Source: Clavulina sp. PMI_390 (lineage: Eukaryota; Basidiomycota; Agaricomycetes; Cantharellales; Hydnaceae). From it: a DNA stretch of 64,000 bases. Below, piece by piece: positions 10,931 to 22,769 of the stretch. Numbering within the stretch: position 1 is the stretch's first letter; the number at the start of each line of letters is the position of its first letter. Both the position numbers and the translations under genes were made by a program. The stretch spans positions 1 to 64,000 of the forward strand of contig WIDE01000089.1 of assembly GCA_015039315.1 (NCBI GenBank), given 5' to 3'. The notes below the pieces were generated by a model. The model did not search any database. It saw only the letters and a list, made by a program, of their open reading frames with translations, and was not told the origin of the DNA.

Positions 10931-13073
10931 TCACGTGAGTTAAACCGTTGCTCACTTTCTGAGCCACAAGTACGAGCCCAAGCGCGTATCTCGAGTGAAG
11001 TGGAAAAAGTACCCATGAGAGCACTGGAATATATTGTAGAGGAGTAAAACTTTGATTGATGATGTCTTTTTGATGCATGTTGCAGTCTTTTCGAAATGAC
11101 AGAGGACGATTAGTTGACGAAGTCTGTTTTACACGCCTCGTTCGTTTGTTCGGCAGGATTTCGAGGCCGTCGAGTGGTCTTGAGTGCGAACGAGCGATTA
11201 ACATGGCCAGAAAGCTCTCGGATTATCTGTGGGCCGCGTTGGGGTGCTCCAACCGTTGGTGAGATGGAATCGCGTCGTCCTCTGGGCCATATCCCGCCGT
11301 CGATATTCCGAGAGTACCGAATAGGATGTGATGGCCTAGGGGATGAGGTGAAGCATGTTGGACTGGTCGGCCTAGGTCAGGTTTGGAGTCAGCAGCCTGT
11401 AGACGGAAGATGGACTCAATACGTACAGACAAACGAGCCTAAGAACCTCGGACTGGCCGCCCTGAGTATCGATAGTGCTAGATGGTGCTAGGGACGAGTA
11501 GTGATCCTGGTTGATTACGAGCACGACTCCTCCGGCGAACCCCGCCTTAGCCACCCTAGTTTCCATCGTGTTGGGTATTGCTAACATGGATTCGTTGACG
11601 CAGCTGGTGAAGGAAAAGGAGGCTCCTGGCCGACTGACGCGTAATATGATACGAGGTCAGCTTGGTGATGAAATCAGCCCCTGTACACGCGGCGGTTCGG
11701 GCGCGCGCATGCAGAGAGCCATAGATGGACGCGATAACCAGCCCATTAGTTCGTCAGCGTGTTCGGAAGCTGGGAGTAGGCTAGACGATCGAGTTTTTCC
11801 AGCGTTGTAAGGACCACGACGAGCTGCAGTAACTGGTTCGATGTTTGGTTGTGTTGCTTGTGTTTTTCCCTTTGGTTCATCTCCCCATATACGGTGTCTG
11901 ATCGCCCTGATCCGTGTTTTCCTCCTTCCTCGCCCGACCTCGCTCGCTCGTAGGGAGGGACTCGCGAGGGTTAGAAGAACTTGCTCTCTGCCCATTCTCA
12001 CTTTTCATTAGGCCGAGAGGCGAGGAGGTTGATATCAGTGGTTCAGCAGCCTTGGAACAGAACCCATCTCAGACCCCTTACATCGCGCAATCAAACGACC
12101 GCGCTTGTGAGCCGCTAAAAGTTCTAGAAGGCGGCGGAGACGACGATGAAGCCCATGGGATGGAGGGGACTTCGGCTCCGGTGTCCAACGTCGGGACGCT
12201 GGAGTGCGGTGCAGAAAAGATTTGCGCCCCTGTCAGTTGGTGAGCGATCGTGCGAGCAGAAGGGCTAACTTCCGGCCCTGATATCGTAGCATGTGCGTCA
12301 GTGTGCAAGGGGCTACGGGAATTCCGGACGTTGGTAGAGCTTCGCGGTCTCATACGTCGGCAGAGACTATTATCATTCGATCTCTTATACAGTAGTTATT
12401 ATCTGGGTTGTAATGTAGAGAAGCCCATTCCAAAGGGAAGGGTCCCCCGGATATACAGAATCGCGCGTATCTGCCAGGGTGCTGGTGTCATGGATAACAT
12501 CATGACGTTCCCCGTTTGAAGGAGTCACCGACACGTCAGCCCTCCTAGATCATGGAAACGAGGCCTCTAGTTACCCCTTTGCTGCAAAGGATGCCCAAGG
12601 GGGTTCGGTATTTTATTTATTCTCTCGTTTTGGTGGACAGATGGAAGGACAAGCAACCACGGCAGTAACGGTCACGTGGGCCAGTGACACCCCTCGGGCC
12701 TTTGCAGGAAAAGAAAAATAGAGAGTTTCAACAAAAAGATCGACCCCCCCGTTTGCATTGCACTCGTCGTCACTCTGCTTCTGCCAGTTGCTCATTTACC
12801 CATATACGGTCAACCAACACTCGCCACACCAGATGAGCCTCAATTACCCCCACCGTTCTCTCCTTTGACAGCCACCGTGGCAGCCCCCTCGAACCCCTCC
12901 AAGCCCGTCCCCACCGTCCGAGTTGAAACGAGCAGCCTCACACTGGGCCCTCCGTCGTCCAACGGTTTTCCGCCATCCTCATCCGCCTCAGCGAACAGCG
13001 TCTTTACATTCAGTCCGCTTCAGATGAAAACAACTCTTTTCGAGGCTTCCCAGAGAAACAGCAGACGCACAAT
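10931..13073. other. Spacer between LSM4 relic and copy 4
   Basis: No gene is supported; the short frames have no coding look and no paralogue. The segment 12169-12220 matches 6622-6673 (TTCGGCTCCGGT... and TGCGGTGCA), and 12660-12700 matches 7110-7145. The right part of this spacer is therefore the 5' flank of the duplicated unit. Confidence 0.45.
12673..12678. promoter_or_regulatory. E-box CACGTG in block conserved upstream of copy 4
   Basis: This is the copy-4 counterpart of the E-box at 7123-7128, inside a shared block GTAACGGTCACGTG. It lies about 400 bp before the proposed start codon at 13074. Confidence 0.35.
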
Positions 13074-15512
13074 ATGGAAGGGACCAGAGACGCCGAACAC
13101 TCGGCCAGGCAAATGCAATACTACCTTCTTACTCTCGCCAATGGCTCCCGGCTTGTCGGCAAGCTTGCAGACCCCCCAAACGACAAGGTCTTCCACGTAG
13201 GTGTCATTAGCTCTCTCTCTCTCTGCCACGCTTCCCTGCCTTTGCGTTGCTCACGTTCGCCTGTGACTCTTTTATTCATTGTTCATTCGATCGCAACTGA
13301 CGCCATTGGGCACTTACCCCTTCCCCGTGCCGCTCGATAATAAATACAACTGACATGTATTGGGTCCCGATTGGGAAATGGTAGAATGTGAATAGCAAGA
13401 ACGTCCTCTGTTATCAATTGACATACCTGGACAGCAGCACACCCGTTGATGTCCCCGCACGCTTTCTTAGCTGGAGGTAAGACGGCATCCTTCTCTTTCT
13501 CTCCATCGAGCCCTTCCGCCCCGTCTGCAGTGACGCATATCGACAGCACTCTGGCGTTTGGCTTGCCGTCCAACCACGAGATTTCACTTGGACGATCACT
13601 AACTCGCTTCCCTCACCACCACTGTCACCTCACCCCTCCCCCCCTTCTCCCCCGCAAACAAGCACCAGGCAGCGCATGACTCGTGCCCCCTCATCTGAAG
13701 ACCTAGCAGCACTCTTGCCTCGCGCCGCCACCCCTCCCAACGACGTCAACGCTCATCGAACACAAGCTCTTGTCAGCGGGTTCGAGGGCCTCGGCCGGCA
13801 TGACTCCCGTCAGCGCGCTAAACAGGACGACGACGATGACGACGACTCCTCGAGTACCTCCGGGAATAGATCCGGCGTCCTTCAAGGCGTCAGCCAAAGG
13901 TCTGGAGTCCCTCGATGACGAGGGCGATGACGAGGTGGACAAGGCATATAGTCGTCGACGAGGAGCCAACGCCACCTGTTCTCCTCGCCGAGACCACACG
14001 GCAACGGAGACCATAGGGACGACACGGAAGAGAGGAGCCTTGACAGAACTGCAGCGCGAAAAAAGAAAGACTCGACGTTATGGCATCGTGGGCGTCGAAG
14101 AGGACGCATTCGACCCTCTCAACATCGAGTCCCCTCGTGCCTCTCACACATACGACGACGAGGACTATATGACTGACTGGATGGATCACGTTGAAGCTGG
14201 GGTCGAGCCCGAGGGCACCAAGAGCCAGAGCCTTGATCCAGATCCACACGAGGGTCGTGCTTATAGTGCCGGCATCAGTGTCAGTTCCAAAGTTGGCGCC
14301 TCGCCGATACTCGTTGAAGGCCAGCCACAGCTCGTCGCGGCCCCTCCACGACCCTCCGTCAGCAGTTCACCCCGCACCCACGCCGATGTCTATCTTCCTA
14401 ACCTCCCAGATCCCCCTCCTCACCACTGGCTTGCCAATTCTAGCCTTCCCTCTCACCCTAGCCCAAACACTACCAGTGCTCCAACAAGCCCGGTCGAAAC
14501 ACGACCCATGCACCAACGATTGGGTCCACCCTCTCCGTCCCTCTCGTATTCTCACTCATATCATCCACAGTCTCCCCCAGTCCGCGATAGCTCGGTCCCA
14601 TCAAACCCTAGTCACCCGCACCCAGAGCGATACCCAAACCTTCCGTCGCCCCCTCCTCTTCCGTCCCATCTTGCCACCACCTCCCGCACACAGAATCAGT
14701 ATCACCCCCACACATTTGCGCACCACGATTATCGATACCTTCCTACTCCACCGCCCCAGTTTTTCACCTCCCACCCAATGCCTTCCACATTCCGGTCTCG
14801 GGAAGAACAAGAACAAGACGACCGGGATCGTAATGGCGGATGGGGCCGGCACGGTTTGGTCCACGACGAAGATCGCCCGATACCAACAATCGAGCAACGT
14901 CGTTGGGGCGAGACTGCTGCCAGTGGCACGAGGGCGAGTACGCTGGGTGGTGGGTTTTGGACGAGAACGATCCATGAGGGGGACCAGCTGTCAAGTATGG
15001 ACGACGATTACGAGAGTGGTGCGACACGCCAGGAGGGAGACCTAGATGTAGGTGAAGACAAGTTTGACGACGTCACAGGGGCGGATAAGCTGGTAGACGC
15101 GGAGGATCCTGAGGCTACGGAGTTCGATGAGAGAGAACGGGTGGCGGGAGTGGCGCCTGGGCATCAGAGCATGCGCACTGGTCGAAGCCTGAGGCCTGGT
15201 TGCGGCGTCGATGCCAGCACTCAGCACTATTTCCTCCCTGGGCCTTCTAAGGATTCTCGCACTGGCCATGCGCCCGGGAAGACGAACGGGATCATTACCA
15301 CAAGCTACCCGTTCGTGACGCAACATGAAGATTATTCGGACGTGCATCATGCCTATGCAGGTGAGAGATTCACCGGCTCCAGCTCCAGAAACGCCAGGCC
15401 CCGAATGTCATCCGTACTGCCAGCACACCCGTCGCTGATGAAGCCGAATAACCTGGACAATTGGGAGCTAGAGATGATGGGCGCTTTGCTGAACATTGGG
15501 TCTGGCTCGTAA
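13074..15512 (+). CDS. LDxWEL tandem-family protein, copy 4 (most complete)
   Basis: Proposed exons are 13074-13196, 13385-13476, 13531-13567 and 13707-15512, giving 685 residues. Exon ends were chosen from GT/AG signals and from blocks kept in copies 2 and 3; the third intron (GTCCAA donor, CTAG acceptor) is the least certain. The N-terminus carries YYLLTLANGSRLVGKLADPP. The middle is rich in Pro, Ser, His and Asp/Glu and looks disordered. A DWMDHVEAGVEP block is shared with copy 3, and the C-terminus is LDNWELEMMGALLNIGSGS. A second frame is open over 14191-15045, but copy-3 alignment supports the frame used here. No known domain is recognised. The composition (acidic, Pro/Ser-rich, short hydrophobic-acidic tail) would suit a regulatory protein, but that is inference only. 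Confidence 0.55.
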
Positions 15513-16520
15513 GGGCCATATTGCTGCTTGCCGTATCTTTTTTTTTTTGGGAATTTCTTCGATGGCCACTGCGAACCATGACTATTAGGTTCGACCATGT
15601 GGCTCTTTTTCTTGCGTTGTAATACATGCCCCGCCTCCTTCTCCTTCTTGCTCCGCAATCCATCCACAGGTTGACCACTGTGAATGCTGGCTTAGCGTGT
15701 CGTCGATCTGATTGGTTTATAGGTGGATGGGTTTCGTGAAAGAAGGAGTGTCTGCTGGTGAATGAGGCTTGTTGGTGAAGGCTTGCTTTCACCGATTGCA
15801 ATGACCACCAGCTCACGGAAGGCACTCAAGACGACCATGGTGTGAATCTCATGACCTTCAGGTGCGCCTTGAGCTCAAAGTCGAGTCGTCCACAGCCTTG
15901 GTGAGTGCCAATATTATCTATAGAGGATGGGCCAGAATCGATTCTCACATAGGAATGATCATGACAAGCTTGTCGAGACAGGTTAGAGCAAAGTTCACAT
16001 ACACACATTATTTCGACACTTCAGCCATCCGTCTGTGCTGTTTTTCAATTCGTGTGTACTGCCAGTTTCTAGTATTGACAAGCAATTGTCGGTCACGGAT
16101 AGAAGGTGAGCAAATGACGAAGGGAGGGAGTGCTGCGGCAATTTCCGGTTCAATTCAATTACTTAGTCTCACTTGGCATGTGTGATCCATCCATATCCAT
16201 AGCAGAGTCGACATCGTCGCTACACTCAAGTCAAGGGGCCGAGCGGCACGACACCGACCATTAGGGGCAGGACGTACTTATAATGACCACAGTGAACACA
16301 TTCTCGATGTGGCTTTTTTCGTCAAGTCAGGGCTGACAAACTCTGATCGTCAATCTATCGAAGAGATCGGCCATATTCATCCCAAAGACGATAGTATTAC
16401 GATGATCGTGCGATTAGTACAAGAAATTTGCAGCGCAAGCGTGGGTTGATTGGACAGCTAACGCGCGATCGTCAGGGAAGATGTGAGAGCTCCTCAATAC
16501 GGTGCGATGGTTGGTGGTCG
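15513..16520. other. Interval between copy 4 and LSM4, no gene
   Basis: Both flanking genes end here (convergent). The interval holds non-coding segments also found after copies 2 and 3: 16131-16161 is the shared GCGGCAATTTCCG block, and 16365-16520 is the LSM4 3' flank kept at 10480-10640. A T run lies at 15539-15548. Confidence 0.5.
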
Positions 16521-17261
16521 TCAAGCACCACCACGGCCGCGACCGCCACCTCGTCCACCGCCACGGCCAGGTGGGCCACCACGACCACCCCCTCGACCAC
16601 CTAGAAAGACATATTGTGATCAGGCCATCTTCGCGGCAAGAAAAGGTACAAAAGGGCTCACCTCTTTGAGGACCACCACCACGGCCGCCTCCTGGAGAGA
16701 GAAAAGATTTTCAGCATGGGTTAACCCCGTCTGTAGCGATCGTCGCATACCTCGAGTTGCTCCTGGCCCAGCACCACCACGATGACTTCTCCCAGCTTCT
16801 CGCGCACGGTTTTGTTCCTCTTGCACAGTATCAAGAAGCGCGTCTGGTACTCGCAGATATTTTATCTGTGCATTTGAACGGTTTCGATGAGATATTGGAT
16901 GTATTGGGTTAGGTTTCAAAGATACGCACTGTGCTTCCACGGATGTAACACTCCTTCAGCTTCCAGAACCTGTCGCCTTCGGCGCTCGTTTGATATACCT
17001 CTCGCAGGGTGATGTTCATAAAGTTATCACAATTGATAAGATGGCCATTGAATGTTTCCCCATTTTTGAGCTCTACCAGCTGAAATACAAACAGAAATCC
17101 AGTGTTCATCGAGGGTGATGCGCGGATGGGTCATCGCGCGATTTCCAAACTCACCATGGGTTTGTTCTGAGCTGCATTAAGTAACGATAGTGGAAGCTAT
17201 GTTTATATACGTCAGCAAAACCATAGACCAGGTTCCAGTATAAACTTCTCGAAATCACCAT
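16521..17261 (-). CDS. LSM4: U6 snRNA-associated Sm-like protein LSM4
   Basis: Exons in transcript order are 17261-17259, 17196-17155, 17079-16930, 16865-16751, 16691-16662 and 16600-16521, for 139 residues. The Sm fold is nearly complete and close to LSM4: [18 protein letters not shown] is Sm motif 1 and ECYIRGST is Sm motif 2. It is followed by an RGG-rich tail typical of LSM4, which promotes P-body assembly. The family works in the Lsm2-8 ring on U6 snRNA in the nucleus and in Lsm1-7 in cytoplasmic mRNA decay. The first coding exon holds only the ATG, followed by a 62-nt intron (GTGATT...CATAG) with a CTGAC branch-like site. All phases add up to an exact frame. The gene is divergent from OCT1 with 96 bp between start codons. 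Confidence 0.95.
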
Positions 17262-17357
17262 GTTGACGCGAGGAAGGAGATTCTGTTCTGCGTCTCGGCG
17301 CAAACAAGTCACGCATTTCCACTCTTAGTGGTCACCCTCCCATACCCCTTCACCCGC

Positions 17358-20101
17358 ATGCAGCCCAGAAATGCGCTTCTTCGGGTTGCTGCAATAAAGC
17401 AGCCTCCAAAGTTTGTGCGAAGGACGCTTCTTCGACGTGCCTCGGCGGCAACTGCACCACTTACCCAAACCTCGTCACATTCCGCCCGACCCTCTACCTC
17501 CACCTCCACCTCCACCTCCAACTCTAACTCGTCTTCTATTCTTGACACTAATCTTCGTGCAATAATAGACGACCCATTCTCTAATCCCACTTCCTCTTCA
17601 GAGTCACTCTCACCCACTGGGCTCTTTGGCAATGCCACTCTTCAAACCCCTTCCGACTATATCTCATTAGCCCACATGACCATCCGGCGTGCGAAAGCCA
17701 TCGTTGCGCGCATAACGAATGCTCCAAATGCTGGAATAGATGAAATGCGACTAGTTGTCAAGAATTTCGACCGCTTGAGTGATGTCCTTTGTGGGGTGAT
17801 CGACATGGCCGAGCTTGTGCGGCATGCGCACCCGGACCCAGAGTGGGCTGAGGCAAGCCATGAAGCTTACGAAATGCTCTGCTCATACATGAATGTGTTA
17901 AATACGCATCCAGCGCTCTATGAGGTCAGTAATACCCTTATCGCTTTGCCTGGCAAATCCTCCTCAAACCCATAGACTCACGTTAGGGCCTTCCAATAAC
18001 AATAGGTATTATCCCTGGTGATGAAGGATCCATCAATAACGTCTACATTCACCCCAGAAGAGCACGCTGTCGCCCTCATCTTCCAGCGTGACTTTGAACG
18101 CTCTGGAATAGACCTCCCGCCAGCCCAACGCTCAGAATTCGTCTCTCTTTCCTCTGAGATTATCACTCTCGGAAGGAAATTCCTCCAAGATGGACCTGGC
18201 CCTCGAGGATACATCGATATTCCAATCGTCAAGCTACGAGACTCCGTAGGGGCTGGCTTCTCGTCGTCTGATGCCAATGCATCAGGGAGGCGGCGCGCCG
18301 AGGACCTTCTTGACGTGCTAAATTCGCGCGTGTCAAGGTTAACAGGGAAAGTTCGCATTCATGGCGGCAGTTGGGAAGCGCACATGCTATTAAAGTTCTG
18401 TGCAGATGCGGATGTCAGGAGGGACCTGTATACTTTGATGTATCGGTCCCACCCCAGTAATGTCGAGAATCTGGAAGGGTTATTGAGAGCTCGTAATCGT
18501 CTGGCGCAGCTGGTCGGGTCTGGAAGCTATGCCGAAATGACACTCAGCGATAAGATGGCTAAAAACCCCGGTTCGTGCGCTTATCCTGTCCTCGTCGAAC
18601 TTCGTCGCGCTTATCTCCCACATTGATTTTGTCGCATAGATCATGTAAACCAATTCTTGCTTGCATTAAGCGAGCATCACCGCCCCCTTGCCCTCGCTGA
18701 GGTTTCTCGATTAGCTTCCGCCTTCCCATCTCCTCCCTCTACCTTCGCCACCAACCAAGCCTCAACAGTACAAGCTTGGGATCGAGATTATCTCGCTACT
18801 CACTCTCCAGCCCCCACACCCTCCTCTCTTCCACGACCATCCTCTCTCACTCTTGGAACCACCTTCCAGGCCCTCTCCGACCTCTTTTCTTCTCTTTTCG
18901 GGTTACGTTTCCGTGTTGTTTCCACTGCACCAGGTGAGACTTGGCATCCAGACGTACTCAAGCTCGAGGTCTTCTCGGAAGACCACGGTGGCGTCATTGG
19001 CTGGATCTTTGCTGACCTGTACGCTCGAGCGGGCAAACAGGCAGGTGCAGCACATTACACCGTTCGATGCTCCCGCAGGTTAGACTGGGATGACTGGTCC
19101 GGAGATGTTGCATATGATGAGTCCTCCCATGCCCATGAGGTCCCACTCAACCACGAGAGCGTCGTGAATATGGGTACAACGATGCTTCCTACACCTGTGC
19201 GTGGTAAGGAAGGGTTAAGACAACTTCCGATTTCGGTCTTGTCCTGTGACTTTTCGAGCCCTACAAGGAGTGGTGGAGCAAGCCGATTATCTTGGCTCGA
19301 GGTGGAGACCCTATTCCATGAAATGGGTCATGCATTACATTGTAAGACTTTTTACCTCTCTACCTCATTCCTGCATCACTGATTTATGCTTATGTTCTGT
19401 AGCGATGGTTGGTCAAACGGCATACCACAATGTAGCTGGGACACGATGCGCAACAGACTTTGTCGAACTCCCCTCCATTCTCATGGAGCACTTCCTTGCC
19501 TCCCTTACCGTCCAATCGCTCCTCTACGACCAGAAATCCTCCACCGCACACGTAACCCGACACGCTAAGCTGTCCCGCGCGAACTCGGCAGCTCTAGATG
19601 CACATCATCAGATCCTTCTAGCGATGTTGGATCAGGCATATCATTCTCCGCTTGCTTCGTCTCCCTCTTTCTCTAGCACGTCTACCTTATTTGACCTGCA
19701 TAATGCACATGCTGTCATTCCTCCTGCGCCAAATACTGCTTGGCAAATGCAGTTCGCACATCTATACGGGTACGGGGCGACGTACTATTCGTACCTGTTC
19801 GATCAAGCAATCGCGTCTAGGGTGTTCAAGAAAGTATTCGCGAGCGATCCGCTCAGTCGAGAGAGTGGCGAACGGTACATGCGCGAGGTCCTAGGGTACG
19901 GTGGCGGCAAGGATCCATGGTTGATGGTAGGGCGGTTATTAGGTGACGACGAGATCTTAGCTGGAGATGGGAAGGCCATGGAGAGGGTGGGAAGATGGGG
20001 AGTTGATGCCTACACTTCGATATCTCAGGTGAGTTCTCCCATGACGCAATAGGTTGGGATGAGAGCTAATAAAGATAACATTTGTACAGAATCACGCATA
20101 G
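17358..20101 (+). CDS. OCT1: Mitochondrial intermediate peptidase (M3 metallopeptidase)
   Basis: Exons 17358-17924, 18006-18570, 18640-19341, 19403-20028 and 20090-20101 give 823 residues. The M3-family zinc site HEMGH is at residues 604-608, split from the next residues by the third intron. The third zinc ligand is the Glu of DFVELPS, 29 residues downstream, as in thimet-type peptidases. The N-terminus is rich in Arg and hydroxylated residues without acids, as expected for a mitochondrial presequence. It is followed by a Thr/Ser simple-sequence stretch (17499-17530). The enzyme removes the octapeptide left after the matrix processing peptidase cut on some imported proteins. The ATG at 17358 is chosen because the upstream in-frame codon at 17328 is GTG. 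The last exon encodes only three residues and the stop. Confidence 0.95.
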
Positions 20102-20211
20102 ATATTCTTCGTATCTTACACTACGGTAGATTAATACATTTGAGGCATGCTTTTGCCTGCTGTCCTCACCCTCATTCTCCTACAAGTAATAATACTGCGC
20201 ATTGACTTGCG
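20102..20211. other. Short convergent interval OCT1 / MYND-1
   Basis: About 110 bp separates the two stop codons, so the 3' untranslated regions of the convergent genes probably overlap. No other feature is seen. Confidence 0.5.
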
Positions 20212-22033
20212 TTACTTGCCACACTCGCGCTTGTGAGCCATCTTCCAATCCCTATTGACTCGATGGAGTGAACTCAACAGAAAGCAGATGCGATTGATAA
20301 GACTCACTTAACCTGACAGTCGCGACTGCAGTAGAAACGGGCCTTGCAGCGCGTACATTGAAGTAGTTCTCCGTCAATCGCCGTGCACCCCAAAGTCCCG
20401 CATACTTTATGAGCAGGCTTCAGCTCATCACTTAAGCCCCTGATCTGACGAAATACGCGAATCCACATCTCGACCACTTCCTTCGCCACCCGACCCTGCG
20501 GCATCGCGCCTAGGCGACTTGCAACGGTCTGGACTTGGCTCTTGAGGTGCTGGTATGCACTCGAGTCGGATTCGAACATGAGCGCGGTCAGGCCGATGAA
20601 TTGACGCAATTTCTCTGCAAGAGTAAAGGAGGGATGAGGTGCTCAGCGTGCAACATTCTGGCTTTGTGGGAACAACTTTGACCGACAACATTGACTATGC
20701 GTACCTAGTTTGTTCTGTGGGTTCTTCTGTGGCTGTAAGTGGGCCATCGAAGGCGAGGAAGTATTTGTGCTTTCCGGTTGTGCCAGGCCAGCACTCCATT
20801 GTTCCGCGATAAAAACGCCATCAGCGTAGAGGAACTCCCGTACAGGGGCAATACGCTTATCGAGAGCCAAATGATGAGCGACACGGACTGGAAACTCCTT
20901 TGAGTTATTCCAGATGGTATTAGGATCAATAGGCATCAGCGGAAAACGCGGCTCGATGGACTCGGCGAGTCTAACAGTCTCAAAGCACCAGGACATGACC
21001 TGCTGGTCCTCCAAAGGAGCGTAAATCTGGCTCATCTCGCGTTGAGCGACAACAAAGAACAATGTTTGGACCTGGGCGCGCATGTGGTACTTTTGGAGGG
21101 GCTCGACAGCCCATGAGGAGTGTGGCGAGAGAGCGAGAAGTATTCGGAGAAATTCATCATATTCGTATCCGCAAGCTCTTGCGAAGTGAAGCTCGGGAAC
21201 TTCTACTGCCGCGAATGTGGTCAATTGATACCAGAGCTGAAGGATCTGTGACCACATAAATGGACTATTGGGATGCGTCACAGATGTTGAAATGAGTGCT
21301 TGTAGCCGTCCTGTAATCGCGAGCGTCTTGAATAATAGGTCGCGTCTATTGTAGTGCATTAAGATTATCATTCATGAACTGGGTGGAGGTCTTCGTACGT
21401 GACAATTTTTGGGACTACCGCATTCAGGAATCCCACGAAGGGTACATGATGATGCCAGAACCAGTTTGGCTTTGGAGAGCCGGATTCCATCAGCTCGATA
21501 TTCGATTCTTGTGAGAGGTGCATGTCTATGAATGCAAGCATGTTTTTCCTCCAAAAAGCCATGACGATTTTTGCCCGCGCCGCCACTTCATCGGGATCTT
21601 CTACGTGGGGTAGGTCCGGCCCATTGACTATCGCCGGGAGAGTAGATTTCATCACTAAATATGCAAAGTAGGTCCACTGCAGTCTTGGAAACTGATATGG
21701 AGAGAGGTTATTCGTCACAAATAATTAGTTGCCTTTCGGTAGTAATCGTGCCGTAAACGGGTGAAGTAAGAAGAGCATCAATACCTCGAGTTCTCCATAT
21801 AATGTACTTGTGTCCAATCCCAAAGGTGATATATCTATCGCAGCTTTCCAAGCAACCTCCATGAGACCATATTTAATCATGAAGCTGCTTAGAATGAGTT
21901 CATCACTGGCCGTGACAAGTTTAGGTGTCTCAACCAGATCTGCAGCTTGCTTATTGTTCGTAGCAAGTGGGCGCACGTGGGAAATGAAGCCATTGAGAAT
22001 CTCGAGTCGGCGAGCCGCTGTATGATCCGCCAT
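20212..22033 (-). CDS. MYND-type zinc finger protein, paralogue 1
   Basis: Exons in transcript order are 22033-21785, 21691-21399, 21345-20705, 20614-20308 and 20251-20212, giving 509 residues with exact phases. The MYND finger is at the C-terminus: CGTLGC, CTRCKARFYCSRDC, then DWKMAHKREC across the last intron, with all Cys/His ligands present. The N-terminal ~450 residues are helical-looking, without a domain I recognise. C-terminal MYND fingers usually bind proline-rich peptides, but the partner here is unknown. Paralogues at 25496-27264 and 27529-29286 have the same five-exon plan and the same intron phases. The ATG at 22033 is the first in frame; the codon before it is TTG. Confidence 0.88.
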
Positions 22034-22204
22034 CAAAATGAAGCTGTGTGGTTCAGGACTGCCGTCGAGCTGCCCAAGTACTGGAGAAGTAAGGCTTGCT
22101 GCAGATTAGTCTTTCGCTACAAATAGAGAGAACCAGAGCAAGGTGTTACAGTGGTGGTGGTGGAACGCCGTTACGAGCTGATGAGCCGTGAGAAGTCTCC
22201 GAAT

Positions 22205-22383
22205 CGGCAAGTATACCCGTATTTCACCATGAAAATTCCCAGTGTTCGCTCATCATCAGGGAAGAGAAGGTTGAGGGTCCGGACCAGCTCTACCGCGTGT
22301 TGATCTTTCGCCGCTCCTGCGTCAACTTGAGATGCGAAGGTGTCGAAGCTCTTGGCTCAACGGGCCAAGTTTATGTCCGTCAT
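22205..22383 (-). pseudogene. Relic of the first exon of a fourth MYND gene
   Basis: On the minus strand from an ATG at 22383 one frame reads MTDINLAR, an in-frame TGA at codon 9, then AKSFDTFASQVDAGAAKD and further on ERTLGIFMVKYG. It aligns with exon 1 of MYND-1 (NKQAADLVE... and ILSSFMIKYG) and with the start of MYND-2. No later exons are found between here and the MYND-1 start. It is therefore an isolated exon, broken by the stop. Confidence 0.65.
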
Positions 22384-22769
22384 TCTGACGTCTCCGAGAC
22401 GAGGACTTCGGAGCACTAGGAATCTGGATCGTCCGATGGGTCAGAGTATGGTGCACGCAAATGGCCGCCAGTATTTTTTCTGAGTACGGAGGAAGTAAAA
22501 TATCAGAACAGTTCTGTGATGGCTGCGATCCCGATGCTCAAACAGGTGACCGCGAGCCGTGAGAAGAAACAATCTGCGTAGAAGAGGGACAAAACACAGG
22601 AACTGCGAATGGTCAGAGCAAAACAGGTATTATATTTTCACACAAGATGCAACACAGAGCACTAATACGACATTGGAGACCAAGTACTTGGAATGATAAC
22701 GATAGTTGGGTGTTAGGAATGAGGGTAAGCGAACCCATGGAGCAGCAGTTTTATGGCTACATCTTGGGA

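Noticed and set aside
14191..15045. Long alternative plus-strand frame (284 codons) inside copy 4
   Set aside because: Alignment with copies 1 and 3 supports the other frame (LDxWEL tail, DWMDHVEAG block); the overlap is explained by Pro/Ser-rich codons.
16483..16785. Plus-strand Pro/Arg-rich frame
   Set aside because: It is the complement of the LSM4 RGG tail and its introns.
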